A stretch of DNA of 15,483 nt from Pseudomonadota bacterium. GTDB taxonomy: Bacteria; Pseudomonadota; Alphaproteobacteria; SMXQ01. The stretch spans positions 1-15,483 of the forward strand of contig JADFPK010000016.1 in assembly GCA_022562375.1 (NCBI GenBank), written 5' to 3'. Below are positions 6,902-13,453 of the stretch, piece after piece. Under the pieces are notes generated by a model. The model was not told the origin of the DNA and searched no databases. It saw only the letters and a list, made by a program, of their open reading frames with translations. The number at the start of each line of letters is the position of its first letter. The first letter of the stretch is position 1. The position numbers and the translations under genes were made by a program.

Positions 6902-6925
6902 TCAAGCTGATCGGATAACGCGCTA
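6902..6925 (+). pseudogene. Remnant of the 3' end of a copy of the 106-aa ORF
   Basis: These 24 bases match the 3' end of the minus-strand 106-aa ORF (4923-4946) at 22 positions. In frame they encode VKLIG and a stop against IKLIG and a stop in the intact gene; one of the changes is silent. The remnant directly follows dispersed repeat copy A, just as the intact gene follows repeat copy C. Confidence 0.5.
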
Positions 6926-6937
6926 AGGCTTTGAAGG

Positions 6938-7156
6938 ATGAGCCCGAAAACCAGATCCGTCGTCCTCGCCATCATCGGCGGCATGATGGCCGCCGCCTAC
7001 CTAGATGGTCGGGGCGTCGTCGACCTCGGTTATGGCTTCGAGCGAGGGGGTTTCGCCGAGGGCGCGCTGATGGCGCTTACCGGCGCCATGGCGGGTTACG
7101 CCGTTTTGCTGGTCTTCCGTATATTGCGGAAGTTGGCAGATCGCGACGAGAAGTAG
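6938..7156 (+). CDS. Small two-helix membrane protein, hypothetical
   Basis: The 72-aa protein has two predicted membrane helices: about 7-22 (SVVLAIIGGMMAAAYL) and 42-61 (ALMALTGAMAGYAVLLVFRI). Both ends are charged and the C-terminal tail (RKLADRDEK) is basic to mixed. AAGG lies 9 nt upstream of the ATG, and a second AAGG touches it. I recognise no family. It converges on the histidine kinase gene, 55 bp away, and appears to be a single-gene unit. Confidence 0.55.
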   Translation: MSPKTRSVVLAIIGGMMAAAYLDGRGVVDLGYGFERGGFAEGALMALTGAMAGYAVLLVFRILRKLADRDEK

Positions 7157-7211
7157 CGGCCTCTCGGGGTGCGGGGCGGGAAGAATTATTTCGCGGCGGG
7201 CCGGAAGGTAT

Positions 7212-8408
7212 CTACGCCGCCGGAGAGTGTGCCGCATCGAGTTCGGCGGCGGCGACGCGCTCGGCGGGGAAACGCACCGTCACCGTGGTGCCGACCCCGA
7301 CCTGGCTTTGCAGATCCAGGGAACCTCCGTGCAATTCAACCAGCGATTTGGTGAGCGGCAAGCCAAGGCCCGCCCCTTGGTATCTGCGGTTGAGCCTGCC
7401 GTCGACCTGCTCAAAGGGCGAAAGCGCCTTGGGTATGTCTTCAAGCGCGATACCAATTCCGCTATCGGCAACCTGAAACACGTAGCCGTCATTGGCGTGG
7501 ACCCAGGCCCGTAGGGTGACCTCGCCACCCGACGGGGTGAATTTCACCGCGTTGGAAAGCAGATTGGTCAGAATCTGTTTGATATTGCGCTTATCGGCGA
7601 ACAGAGGCGGAAGTTTTTCCGGCACTTCCGAGACGATCTTGACGCCGCCTTCCTGGGCACGCCCCCCCACCAGGGCCAGGCAGGAACGGACGATCTTGGG
7701 GACGTCGATCCGCTCCTCGTCCAACTTGTGTTCGCCGGCCTCGATTGTCGAGAAATCGAGCAAGTCGTCGACGAGGGCGAGCAGATGCCTACCGGACTCA
7801 TGGATGTCGGTGATGTATTCACGATATTTGGCGTTGCCGATCGGTCCGAGGCTCTCATTTTGCACGATTCCCGAAAACCCGAGGATGGCGTTTAGCGGTG
7901 TCCGCAGCTCATGGCTCATATTGGCAAGGAACTCGGATTTGGCGCGATTGGCGACCTCGGCATCCTCCTTGGCGCGCAATAGTTCCTGCTCGGCCCGCTT
8001 CATCGCTTCGATATTCGTTTCCAATACCGCCATCCGGCTTTTCATGATGTCACGGGCGCTGACGATGCCGACCAATTTACCATCGACGACGACCGGGAGG
8101 TGGCGGATGCCATGGGAATTCATCAGCTTCATCACGTCGTCGATACCGTGCTCGGGCCGGCAGGTGACGACGGGCCGCGCCATCAATTCGCCGACGCGCT
8201 TTTTGGGCAGGGCCTCCTCGTACTTGCAGAAGCCGTAAGCGATGTCCCGCTCCGAGATGATCCCCATTAGCGTCCCCTCATCGGACGTCACCAACACGCT
8301 TCCGATGCGTTCGCGAGCTAGTATTCCGATGACCTCGGCAATGGTGGATTGCGGCCGCACCGCGACAACCTTGTCGCCCTTGATATTCAGGATCTCTTGA
8401 ACGCGCAT
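7212..8408 (-). CDS. CBS-domain sensor histidine kinase
   Basis: The 398-aa soluble kinase has two CBS domains (about 8-62 and 76-126), which usually bind adenine nucleotides, then a short coiled coil (128-162). The HisKA domain follows with the phosphoacceptor H166 in [15 protein letters not shown], and then the HATPase domain with N286 in [21 protein letters not shown] (315-320) and GAGLGL (345-350). It should therefore sense cellular energy state rather than an external signal, though that is inferred from the CBS domains. It has no membrane segment and no fused receiver. The ATG has GAGGG 5 nt upstream, and that GAGGG overlaps the stop codon of a truncated receiver ORF, so translation may be coupled. 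A CtrA-type box lies upstream of both. Confidence 0.92.
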   Translation of the reverse strand: MRVQEILNIKGDKVVAVRPQSTIAEVIGILARERIGSVLVTSDEGTLMGIISERDIAYGFCKYEEALPKKRVGELMARPVVTCRPEHGIDDVMKLMNSHGIRHLPVVVDGKLVGIVSARDIMKSRMAVLETNIEAMKRAEQELLRAKEDAEVANRAKSEFLANMSHELRTPLNAILGFSGIVQNESLGPIGNAKYREYITDIHESGRHLLALVDDLLDFSTIEAGEHKLDEERIDVPKIVRSCLALVGGRAQEGGVKIVSEVPEKLPPLFADKRNIKQILTNLLSNAVKFTPSGGEVTLRAWVHANDGYVFQVADSGIGIALEDIPKALSPFEQVDGRLNRRYQGAGLGLPLTKSLVELHGGSLDLQSQVGVGTTVTVRFPAERVAAAELDAAHSPAA

Positions 8409-8417
8409 GGCGGACCC

Positions 8418-8519
8418 TCAGACGGTGACGACGGTAAAACCACGCGATTCGAGGAATGCGGAATAGAGTTTCCTCTGCGCGGAGTTGTCTTCGGCAATGA
8501 CGATCAGGCCGGAGCCCAT
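8418..8519 (-). pseudogene. Truncated response-regulator receiver (33 codons)
   Basis: This short frame begins LIVIAEDNSAQRKLYSAFLE and continues with SRGFTVVTV before a TGA. It is the first beta-alpha-beta part of a receiver domain, with the acidic pair E10-D11 but not the phosphate-accepting Asp, which would lie about 20 residues further on. It has its own ribosome site (GGGGGAAGG just before the ATG), and its stop TGA overlaps the GAGGG of the kinase gene. Either most of a receiver gene was deleted, or the remaining peptide now serves as a translated leader. I favour a decayed gene. Confidence 0.65.
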
Positions 8520-8556
8520 GACCTTCCCCCTCAGGTTGAAGAGCACCCTGACCGCA

Positions 8557-8587
8557 ATTAAACATATGATGGTTAACTATCTGTAAA
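8557..8587 (-). promoter_or_regulatory. CtrA-type box and candidate -10 upstream of the receiver remnant and CBS kinase
   Basis: Read on the minus strand, TTTACAGATAGTTAAC (8572-8587) matches TTAA-N7-TTAAC with one mismatch and runs on as TTAACCAT, the extended half-site. TTTAAT (8557-8562) lies 9 nt downstream as a possible -10, so the box would overlap -35. The segment is AT-rich against a GC-rich background. Confidence 0.6.
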
Positions 8588-8667
8588 CATATCCCGAGTT
8601 TGGGTCCGGCCGCCGGCAGGCCCGCCGCGGCTACCCGCCCGCGTATTCAAGAAATGAAGAGGATCGC

Positions 8668-9453
8668 TCAGCGGTCCGGGCCTTCGCCACGCCGAAGCGG
8701 CTTCGGCCGCGCAGGCGGGACGATGGCCTTTGCCTGCCGCGCCGGTTCGGCTCCCCCGGCGATCTCGAGGATCAGCTTCTTCATGATGGCGTCGGCGAAG
8801 GAGCGGCGGTCCTCTGCCTTGATGACGAACGAGCCGGGACCGCCGGTCACCGCCTGGCGGAAATAAAGCTCGAGCTCGGGCATCTCAGGTCTTTCGATCA
8901 CCAGACCGTTGATCGTCATGCCCATCGCCACGATGGCGTCGCGCGCCGGCCGGATGGCGCGGCCCAGCGTGTTCGGCCCGTCGCCGGAGATGTCGATGAC
9001 CCGGCGGGTGCCTTCGAAGCGGTTGGCTTCGATCGATGCGGCGGCGAAGGCAAGGGCGTCGCCGACGGCGTTGCCGCCGGGGCAGTACTCGATCGGCAGC
9101 GCCAGGATCCGTCCGCCGAAGGCCTTGGCCGCGTCCGCACCGTCGATGCGGGTCCAGGGGACGCTCAACTGCTCGCAGGTCTCGGCCGCGAACTCGATAT
9201 AGGCGACGGCGATGGAGCGCAGCAGGCCGCCGGTGATCCCCCGCAGCACCACGGGGTCGGTAAGCGCCGTGGCGTAGCCCTGACGCTGCAGCAGGGTCTC
9301 CTCTTGGTCGATGCTGCCCGACTGGTCGACGACGAAGGCGAGCTCGAGATCGACCGGCACGGGCCGATCCTGCGCCGCCGCCGCGAAGACCAGCCCAACG
9401 AACAGGCCAAACAGGCCGAGCTTGATGAACGCCCGCCTCGTCCCGCTGATCAC
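8668..9453 (-). CDS. DUF1194 (vWA-like) exported protein with Tat signal
   Basis: The 261-aa protein has a vWA-like fold of the DUF1194 family. The metal-site motif DQSGS (D43, S45, S47) opens the domain, and ISGDGPNTLG follows later. The N-terminus, TRRAFIK then a hydrophobic stretch ending VFAAAAQ, is a twin-arginine export signal, so the protein is probably periplasmic. I place the start at the GTG at 9453 because AGGAGG lies 6 nt upstream; the ATG at 9459 directly touches that site, and the longest frame starts at 9567. The last 14 or so residues (ARPKPLRRGEGP) are encoded by dispersed repeat copy B, so the original C-terminus was replaced or extended. The function of the family is unknown. 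Confidence 0.85.
   Translation of the reverse strand: MISGTRRAFIKLGLFGLFVGLVFAAAAQDRPVPVDLELAFVVDQSGSIDQEETLLQRQGYATALTDPVVLRGITGGLLRSIAVAYIEFAAETCEQLSVPWTRIDGADAAKAFGGRILALPIEYCPGGNAVGDALAFAAASIEANRFEGTRRVIDISGDGPNTLGRAIRPARDAIVAMGMTINGLVIERPEMPELELYFRQAVTGGPGSFVIKAEDRRSFADAIMKKLILEIAGGAEPARQAKAIVPPARPKPLRRGEGPDR
8677..8720 (+). repeat. Dispersed repeat, copy B (44 nt), inside a coding region
   Basis: The copy is identical to 6854-6897 and lies entirely within the 3' end of the DUF1194 gene, on the strand opposite to that gene. It is translated there as an Arg/Pro-rich tail. Confidence 0.8.
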
Positions 9454-9719
9454 CCGCATCCTCCTGCTGAAATTTTCCCCACGCGACACCCATTCGCCGC
9501 ACCGCTCATACTGTTCGTCCATCCTGGCTTTGTCCAACCCATTGGACCCATCGGCCATTGAACCCAACGGCAGGCACGAATCCGCAGCCAGGGACGCCGG
9601 CCGTCATTGCCGAACGCCAATCTTTGATAAAAATTAACCAAATTAGAGCAGGGTCAGGGTGGGCCACACCGGACGGTTGATCCGGCCAAAGGGCTGGCGC
9701 CGGCAGATGGCGGGTAAGG

Positions 9720-10265
9720 ATGTGGAGAAGACCGTTGCTGATCACACCGGAATATCGCGAACTAAACCAGCAACTGCATGAGAATCCAGACTATGGGGTG
9801 GCGTCTCTCATGTATGTCGATCAAGTGCTGGCACTGATTCAGTCCCTAAAGGTGGAGGCGCTACTTGACTATGGCGCCGGCAAGGGGCGCCTCGGTCAGG
9901 CACTCGAGGGCAAGCTCAAGGTATTCAACTATGACCCGGCGGTCGAGAAGTACGCCGCTGAACCGTCGCCGGCGGAGTTCGTGGTGTCGATCGACGTACT
10001 CGAACACATCGAGCCCGACTGCCTGGATGCCGTGCTCGACCACATGGCGCGGCTGACAGAACGGGCGATATTTTTGACGGTGGCAACGGTTCCGGCCCAT
10101 AAGGAGCTGGCCGACGGGCGCAACGCCCACCTGATCGTCGAGACCCCGGAGTGGTGGTTGCCGAAACTGTGGCAGCGGTGGGAACTTCAATTCTACAACA
10201 AGCTTGACACCGGATTCGTCTACCTGGGCACACCGCGGGTCCGCTCCAACCAAGCGGCAGCCTGA
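9720..10265 (+). CDS. Class I SAM-dependent methyltransferase
   Basis: The 181-aa protein has the Rossmann-type methyltransferase core. Motif I is LLDYGAGKGRLGQAL (48-62), an acidic D72 in NYDP should bind the SAM ribose, and VVSIDVLEHIEPDCLD is the motif-IV-like strand with the usual DVLEHI sequence. The C-terminal NAHLIVETPEWW region is conserved in small methyltransferases linked to cell-surface metabolism, but I cannot name the substrate. The ATG at 9720 has AAGG touching it; a TTG at codon 6 has GGAG 7 nt upstream, so the true start is uncertain. The 266-bp region before it is shared with the divergent DUF1194 gene and has an AT-rich stretch (9627-9646). Confidence 0.82.
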   Translation: MWRRPLLITPEYRELNQQLHENPDYGVASLMYVDQVLALIQSLKVEALLDYGAGKGRLGQALEGKLKVFNYDPAVEKYAAEPSPAEFVVSIDVLEHIEPDCLDAVLDHMARLTERAIFLTVATVPAHKELADGRNAHLIVETPEWWLPKLWQRWELQFYNKLDTGFVYLGTPRVRSNQAAA

Positions 10266-10305
10266 TCGAATACCCCTTCCCGGTTTACATGGTTCATCGC
10301 TGATT

Positions 10306-10328
10306 GGCGCCGTCACGACGAAGGCGCC
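10306..10328. other. Hairpin between the two methyltransferase genes
   Basis: GGCGCC, an 11-nt spacer and GGCGCC form a short stem about 40 bp after the first methyltransferase stop. There is no T-tract, so a terminator role is doubtful. The rest of the 170-bp gap shows no gene. Confidence 0.25.
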
Positions 10329-10435
10329 ATCCATCCTCTTGACGGGTGCCCGATCAGGATCATCATGGTAATCTATGTCGAACGAGGATGACGAAAGCAA
10401 CAGAGCGACGAACCGGAGAGGAGGGAGAGGACATC

Positions 10436-11227
10436 ATGAGCGTCAATGCCGATGCCACCGATAGTGTCGTCGATGCCGATGTGCTGCGTGAAGAGGTCAA
10501 GGCGAAGTACCGGGAGGTCGCCGTCAATCCCCATGCCGAGTACCACTTCCATACCGGCCGCCCCCTGGCCAAGCGCTTGGGATACGACGACGCGATGGTT
10601 GGCGCCCTGCCCGATGCCGCGGTCGAGTCGTTTTCCGGCGTCGGCAACCCTTTCTCGCTGCGCTCGCTCGTGAAGGGCGAGCGCGTCATCGACCTCGGAT
10701 CGGGTGGCGGTTTCGACTGCTTCGTCGCCGCCGGGCAGGTGGGGGCCTCCGGACGCGTCGTCGGCATCGACATGACCGGGGAGATGCTCGAGAAGTCAAG
10801 GTCCACGGCCCGGCGCATGGGTCTCGACAATGTCGAGTTTCGTGAGGGGTTGATCGAGGAAATGCCGGTCGAGGACGGCTGGTCGGACGTCGTCATCAGC
10901 AACGGCGTCATCAATCTCTGCGCCGATAAGAACAAAGTTTTCTCGGAAATCGGACGCGTGTTGCGTCCCGGCGGCCGTCTGCAGTTCGCCGATATCGCCA
11001 ATGGCAAGCCGGTACCCGAGGAGGCGAAACGTAACGTCGACCTCTGGACCGCCTGAATCGCCGGTGGCCTGCCGTGCGCAGGCTGGCGGAAGATGATGGA
11101 GGACAGCGGTTTCGTCGACATCGTGACCGGTCCGCCGGTCGACACCTTTGCCGGCGCCGGCGGCGAGGACAAGGCGCGGATGTTCGACGTTCACGGATAC
11201 GCCTTCCTGGCGCGCAAACCCGAATAG
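10436..11227 (+). CDS. Arsenite-methyltransferase-like SAM methyltransferase, probable selenoprotein (TGA = Sec207)
   Basis: With one TGA read through, the frame gives 263 aa. The N-terminus (EYHFHTGRPLAKRLGY, then SFSGVGNPF) and motif I VIDLGSGGGFDCF (84-96), DNVEFREG, VISNGVINL and LRPGGRLQFADI are those of the ArsM-like methyltransferase family. The reading frame meets TGA at 11054-11056 (codon 207, in DLWTA-U-IAGGLP) and then continues open with family-like sequence (GPPVDTFAGAGG, HGYAFLARKP) to TAG at 11225. In ArsM relatives this position is, from memory, a conserved metal-binding Cys. A SECIS-like hairpin follows. The first ArsM Cys (GCGNP) is Val here, so arsenic may not be the substrate. 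ATG 10436 follows a GA-rich GGAGAGGAGGGAGAGG site. A nonsense mutation of a Cys codon is the alternative. Confidence 0.8.
11061..11089 (+). promoter_or_regulatory. Candidate bacterial SECIS element
   Basis: The RNA just after the TGA can fold as CCG-g-UGGCCUGC, loop CGUGC (11073-11077), GCAGGCUG-g-CGG. This gives a 6-bp Watson-Crick apical stem, two G-U pairs, one G-G mismatch and three more pairs. The apical loop starts 16 nt after the TGA and carries G at its second position followed by U, as bacterial SECIS elements require. It lies inside the coding region, as is normal for bacteria. Confidence 0.65.
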
Positions 11228-11268
11228 GGTAGGCGAAAAATCCGGCGGCCCTGATCGCCGCCGGTCGG

Positions 11269-12495
11269 CTAATCCCGGAAGGCGGGAGAGCGCCTGATGT
11301 GAAGGGTGATCGGTATGAGGGTGGCGAGAAGCGCCCCGCCGACGAGATAGAAGCTGTTCGCCAGCCCGACGAATTCGATCGCTCCGCCCATGACCACCGG
11401 GACCACCATGACGACGACGCGGTTCGCCGTCGTCCTCAGGCCCACGGCCTTGCCCTGGGCGTCGCCGGCGGCGCCGGCCATCACCGATATCATCAGCGGC
11501 TGGGCCAGGCCCATGGCGCCGCCGCGCAAGGCCGCCGCGACGACGAGCAGGAAATAGGTGCCGAGCACCGGCGTGATGGCGATGAACAGCACCGAGGCCG
11601 CCGCCGCATGGAGCAGCAGCCAGTGGGATCTGAAGATACGCGCCAACGGCGCCGCCAGCAGCGATCCGCCGATGCCCAGCACCGATGCCGCCGATATCAG
11701 CAGACCGATCATGGTGGCGGAGATGCCGATGCTCTCGAGATAGACGATATAGAACGAGCCCTGTATGCCGTTGCCCGAATGGCGCAGCAGGGTCAGCATG
11801 ATCACCAGGGCGATGGCGGGGATGGACAACAGTTTGAAGGCGGCGGCGTAATCGGCGGGCTTCGGCAGGAGATCACCGGCCGTCAGGCGCGCCGGGGCAA
11901 TGGTGGCCTTCGGCGGCGGCAGCAGGATCGAGGCGGCCAACAGGCCGAGCGCCCACAAACCGAGCGTCAGGAACCCGCCCCAGACCCCGAAACCGTCCCA
12001 AGCGGCGCCGATCAAGGGCGGCCCCGCCAGGGCGCCGAAGCGGTTGCAGACCGTCATCCGTCCGGCGTAGGTCGGGCTTGCCTTCATCGCCGCGCCGATG
12101 TGGGCCTGGGTGCCGATCCAGCCCATGGCGGCGGCAATGCCGCTCAGCATCTGCAGCACGATCACCGCCGAAATGAAGGGAAACAGCGGGAACAGGAACG
12201 GCACGATGGCGCCGATGACGGCGAAGGCGATCATCACCCTGCGGATGCCGAGCCGGTCCATCAGCGCGCCGCCATGGATGGCGAACAAAACGGGGAGCAC
12301 CTGGCGGACGCCGATGACGATGCCGATCACCAACGCCGAGTCCTCGAAGCTCAGCACCCACAACGGCAACACCACCGAAATCATGTGGGTCATGGAGTTG
12401 GAGAACAGGCCGGCGGCATAGACCGGCGCCTGCACCCTCCACGACACTTCTTCCGACTTGGCCGCTGATCCGTTCAAAGGTTTCCTGCCTGGCAA
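11269..12495 (-). CDS. MFS transporter
   Basis: The 408-aa protein has 12 predicted membrane helices with the long cytoplasmic loop near residues 190-230. GGALMDRLGIRRV after helix 2 is the major-facilitator loop motif (GxxxDRxGRR-like). It belongs to the inner-membrane MFS; the substrate is not visible from sequence. The gene follows the racemase-superfamily gene on the same strand, 84 bp downstream, so uptake or export of that enzyme's carboxylate substrate is a reasonable inference. The start is uncertain: TTG codons at 12495 and 12477 each have AGGA 5 nt upstream because an 18-nt unit is duplicated there. GTG at 12447 is another option, though it has no well-spaced ribosome site. Confidence 0.85.
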   Translation of the reverse strand: MPGRKPLNGSAAKSEEVSWRVQAPVYAAGLFSNSMTHMISVVLPLWVLSFEDSALVIGIVIGVRQVLPVLFAIHGGALMDRLGIRRVMIAFAVIGAIVPFLFPLFPFISAVIVLQMLSGIAAAMGWIGTQAHIGAAMKASPTYAGRMTVCNRFGALAGPPLIGAAWDGFGVWGGFLTLGLWALGLLAASILLPPPKATIAPARLTAGDLLPKPADYAAAFKLLSIPAIALVIMLTLLRHSGNGIQGSFYIVYLESIGISATMIGLLISAASVLGIGGSLLAAPLARIFRSHWLLLHAAAASVLFIAITPVLGTYFLLVVAAALRGGAMGLAQPLMISVMAGAAGDAQGKAVGLRTTANRVVVMVVPVVMGGAIEFVGLANSFYLVGGALLATLIPITLHIRRSPAFRD

Positions 12496-12509
12496 GGATT
12501 TCCTGCCTG
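12474..12509 (-). repeat. Tandem 18-nt duplication of the translation start region
   Basis: Read on the minus strand, CAGGCAGGAAATCCTTGC is followed directly by CAGGCAGGAAACCTTTGA, with 15 of 18 bases identical. Each unit carries AGGA, a 5-nt spacer and TTG in the same frame. Confidence 0.65.
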
Positions 12510-12579
12510 ACCCCGGCCGCGCGCGGGGCCCTCTCTAGGCGCCTTCGGGAATGGTGGGCGAGAAGGGTGGGACCGGCCG

Positions 12580-13308
12580 TTAAGGCAACTCGGCGACCAG
12601 GCGGCCGTAACCGGCGATGGGCTCGCGGACATACAATCGTTTCTGGATTTCCCAGCAGCGCGCGGTGACCGGGTGGACCACCGGCACCTGCAAGTCCTGC
12701 TCCAGGGTCTCGATGATGTCGAGCACCCGCCAGGCGCTGCCGAGCAGATAGATGCCCTCGGCGCCGGGATGGTCGAGGAAGGACCGCTTGACGTGTGAAT
12801 AGACCTCGAAGGGCGAGAGCTTGCCGGCGTCCTCGAAAGGCACCGCCATCCCCTCCATCGCCAGCACCTCGAAGCCGGCGTCGTTGAAATAATCGGCGAA
12901 GGTCGCATTCAGGTTGCCGCCGAGGTACGAGGCGCCGACGAACTTCTTGATCCCCAGCGCCTTGAGCGCGGCGATGTGGTTGGTGCCCGAGGTGAAGACC
13001 GGGATTTTGTATTTCTTCTCCCAGCCGTCGATGATCTCCCTCTCGCCCCGGTAGCCCTTGACCATGAAGGGCGGCGCGCCCTCGGGATGGATGAGATCGA
13101 CCTTATGTTCCGCCAGTTGCGCGACCTTGACCTCATAGGCCGCCATCACATCGGCGAACTCGTCCGCCGTGCCGCGCTGGATATCGAGGAACAGCGGCAA
13201 CACGCCGATGCCCTCGGGCAGCATGCGGATCAGCTCCTCGAGCGATCCCGGCCTCATCGTCGGTTTGATGATGCCGACGTCCCCCCGCCAACTGGTGAAA
13301 TTCGCCAT
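12580..13308 (-). CDS. Asp/Glu racemase-superfamily protein (maleate isomerase / arylmalonate decarboxylase-like)
   Basis: The 242-aa protein fits the two-domain Asp/Glu racemase fold (usual length 230-260). The first domain ends with IPVFTSGTNHIAALKALGIKKFVGAS, the second with GIYLLGSAWRVLDIIETLE and VPVVHPVTARCWEIQ. In maleate isomerases and racemases two cysteines do the chemistry, one at each of these places. Here the first site holds Thr/Ser and the second Gly-Ser; the only cysteine is C218. Activity may therefore differ, or the cofactor-free chemistry may be lost. The gene is followed by an MFS transporter. There is no ribosome site, but a good promoter ends 9 nt before the ATG, so the mRNA may be leaderless. 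The substrate is unknown. Confidence 0.8.
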   Translation of the reverse strand: MANFTSWRGDVGIIKPTMRPGSLEELIRMLPEGIGVLPLFLDIQRGTADEFADVMAAYEVKVAQLAEHKVDLIHPEGAPPFMVKGYRGEREIIDGWEKKYKIPVFTSGTNHIAALKALGIKKFVGASYLGGNLNATFADYFNDAGFEVLAMEGMAVPFEDAGKLSPFEVYSHVKRSFLDHPGAEGIYLLGSAWRVLDIIETLEQDLQVPVVHPVTARCWEIQKRLYVREPIAGYGRLVAELP

Positions 13309-13317
13309 AATGCGCCG

Positions 13318-13347
13318 ATTATAGGCGGTGGCCCGGGCCGCTGTCTA
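13318..13347 (-). promoter_or_regulatory. Promoter of the racemase-like gene, leaderless arrangement
   Basis: Read on the minus strand, TAGACA (13342-13347), an 18-nt spacer and a perfect TATAAT (13318-13323) lie directly before the gene. Only 9 nt separate the -10 from the ATG at 13308, so transcription would start at or within a few bases of the start codon. Confidence 0.6.
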
Positions 13348-13453
13348 ACCTCGCGGGTTGGTGGACGGCATCCCCGCCGCCGGCCTCGGTGCTGTCCAAT
13401 CGAGGCCGGTGTGCTAGGATCGCCCGGTTGTTTTGGCAAGGGGAGGACGCGCC

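Noticed and set aside
8885..9502. Minus-strand frame of 205 codons overlapping DUF1194
   Set aside because: It is in another frame of the same strand and is extremely Arg-rich; the DUF1194 frame holds the MIDAS motif and Tat signal.
9627..9646. TTAACC in the AT-rich stretch before the methyltransferase as a third CtrA box
   Set aside because: The partner half-site 11 nt upstream reads TTTG rather than TTAA, two mismatches, so it does not fit the consensus well enough.
10436..11056. Methyltransferase ending at the TGA as a complete 206-aa protein
   Set aside because: The frame after TGA remains open for 56 codons with family-like sequence, and a SECIS-like hairpin follows, so stopping at 11056 would cut a conserved C-terminal part.
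11299..12468. Long open frame of 389 codons on the plus strand
   Set aside because: It is antisense to the MFS transporter. The translation is rich in His, Arg, Gln, Asp and Gly with no fold-like pattern, as expected for the opposite strand of a GC-rich membrane protein gene.
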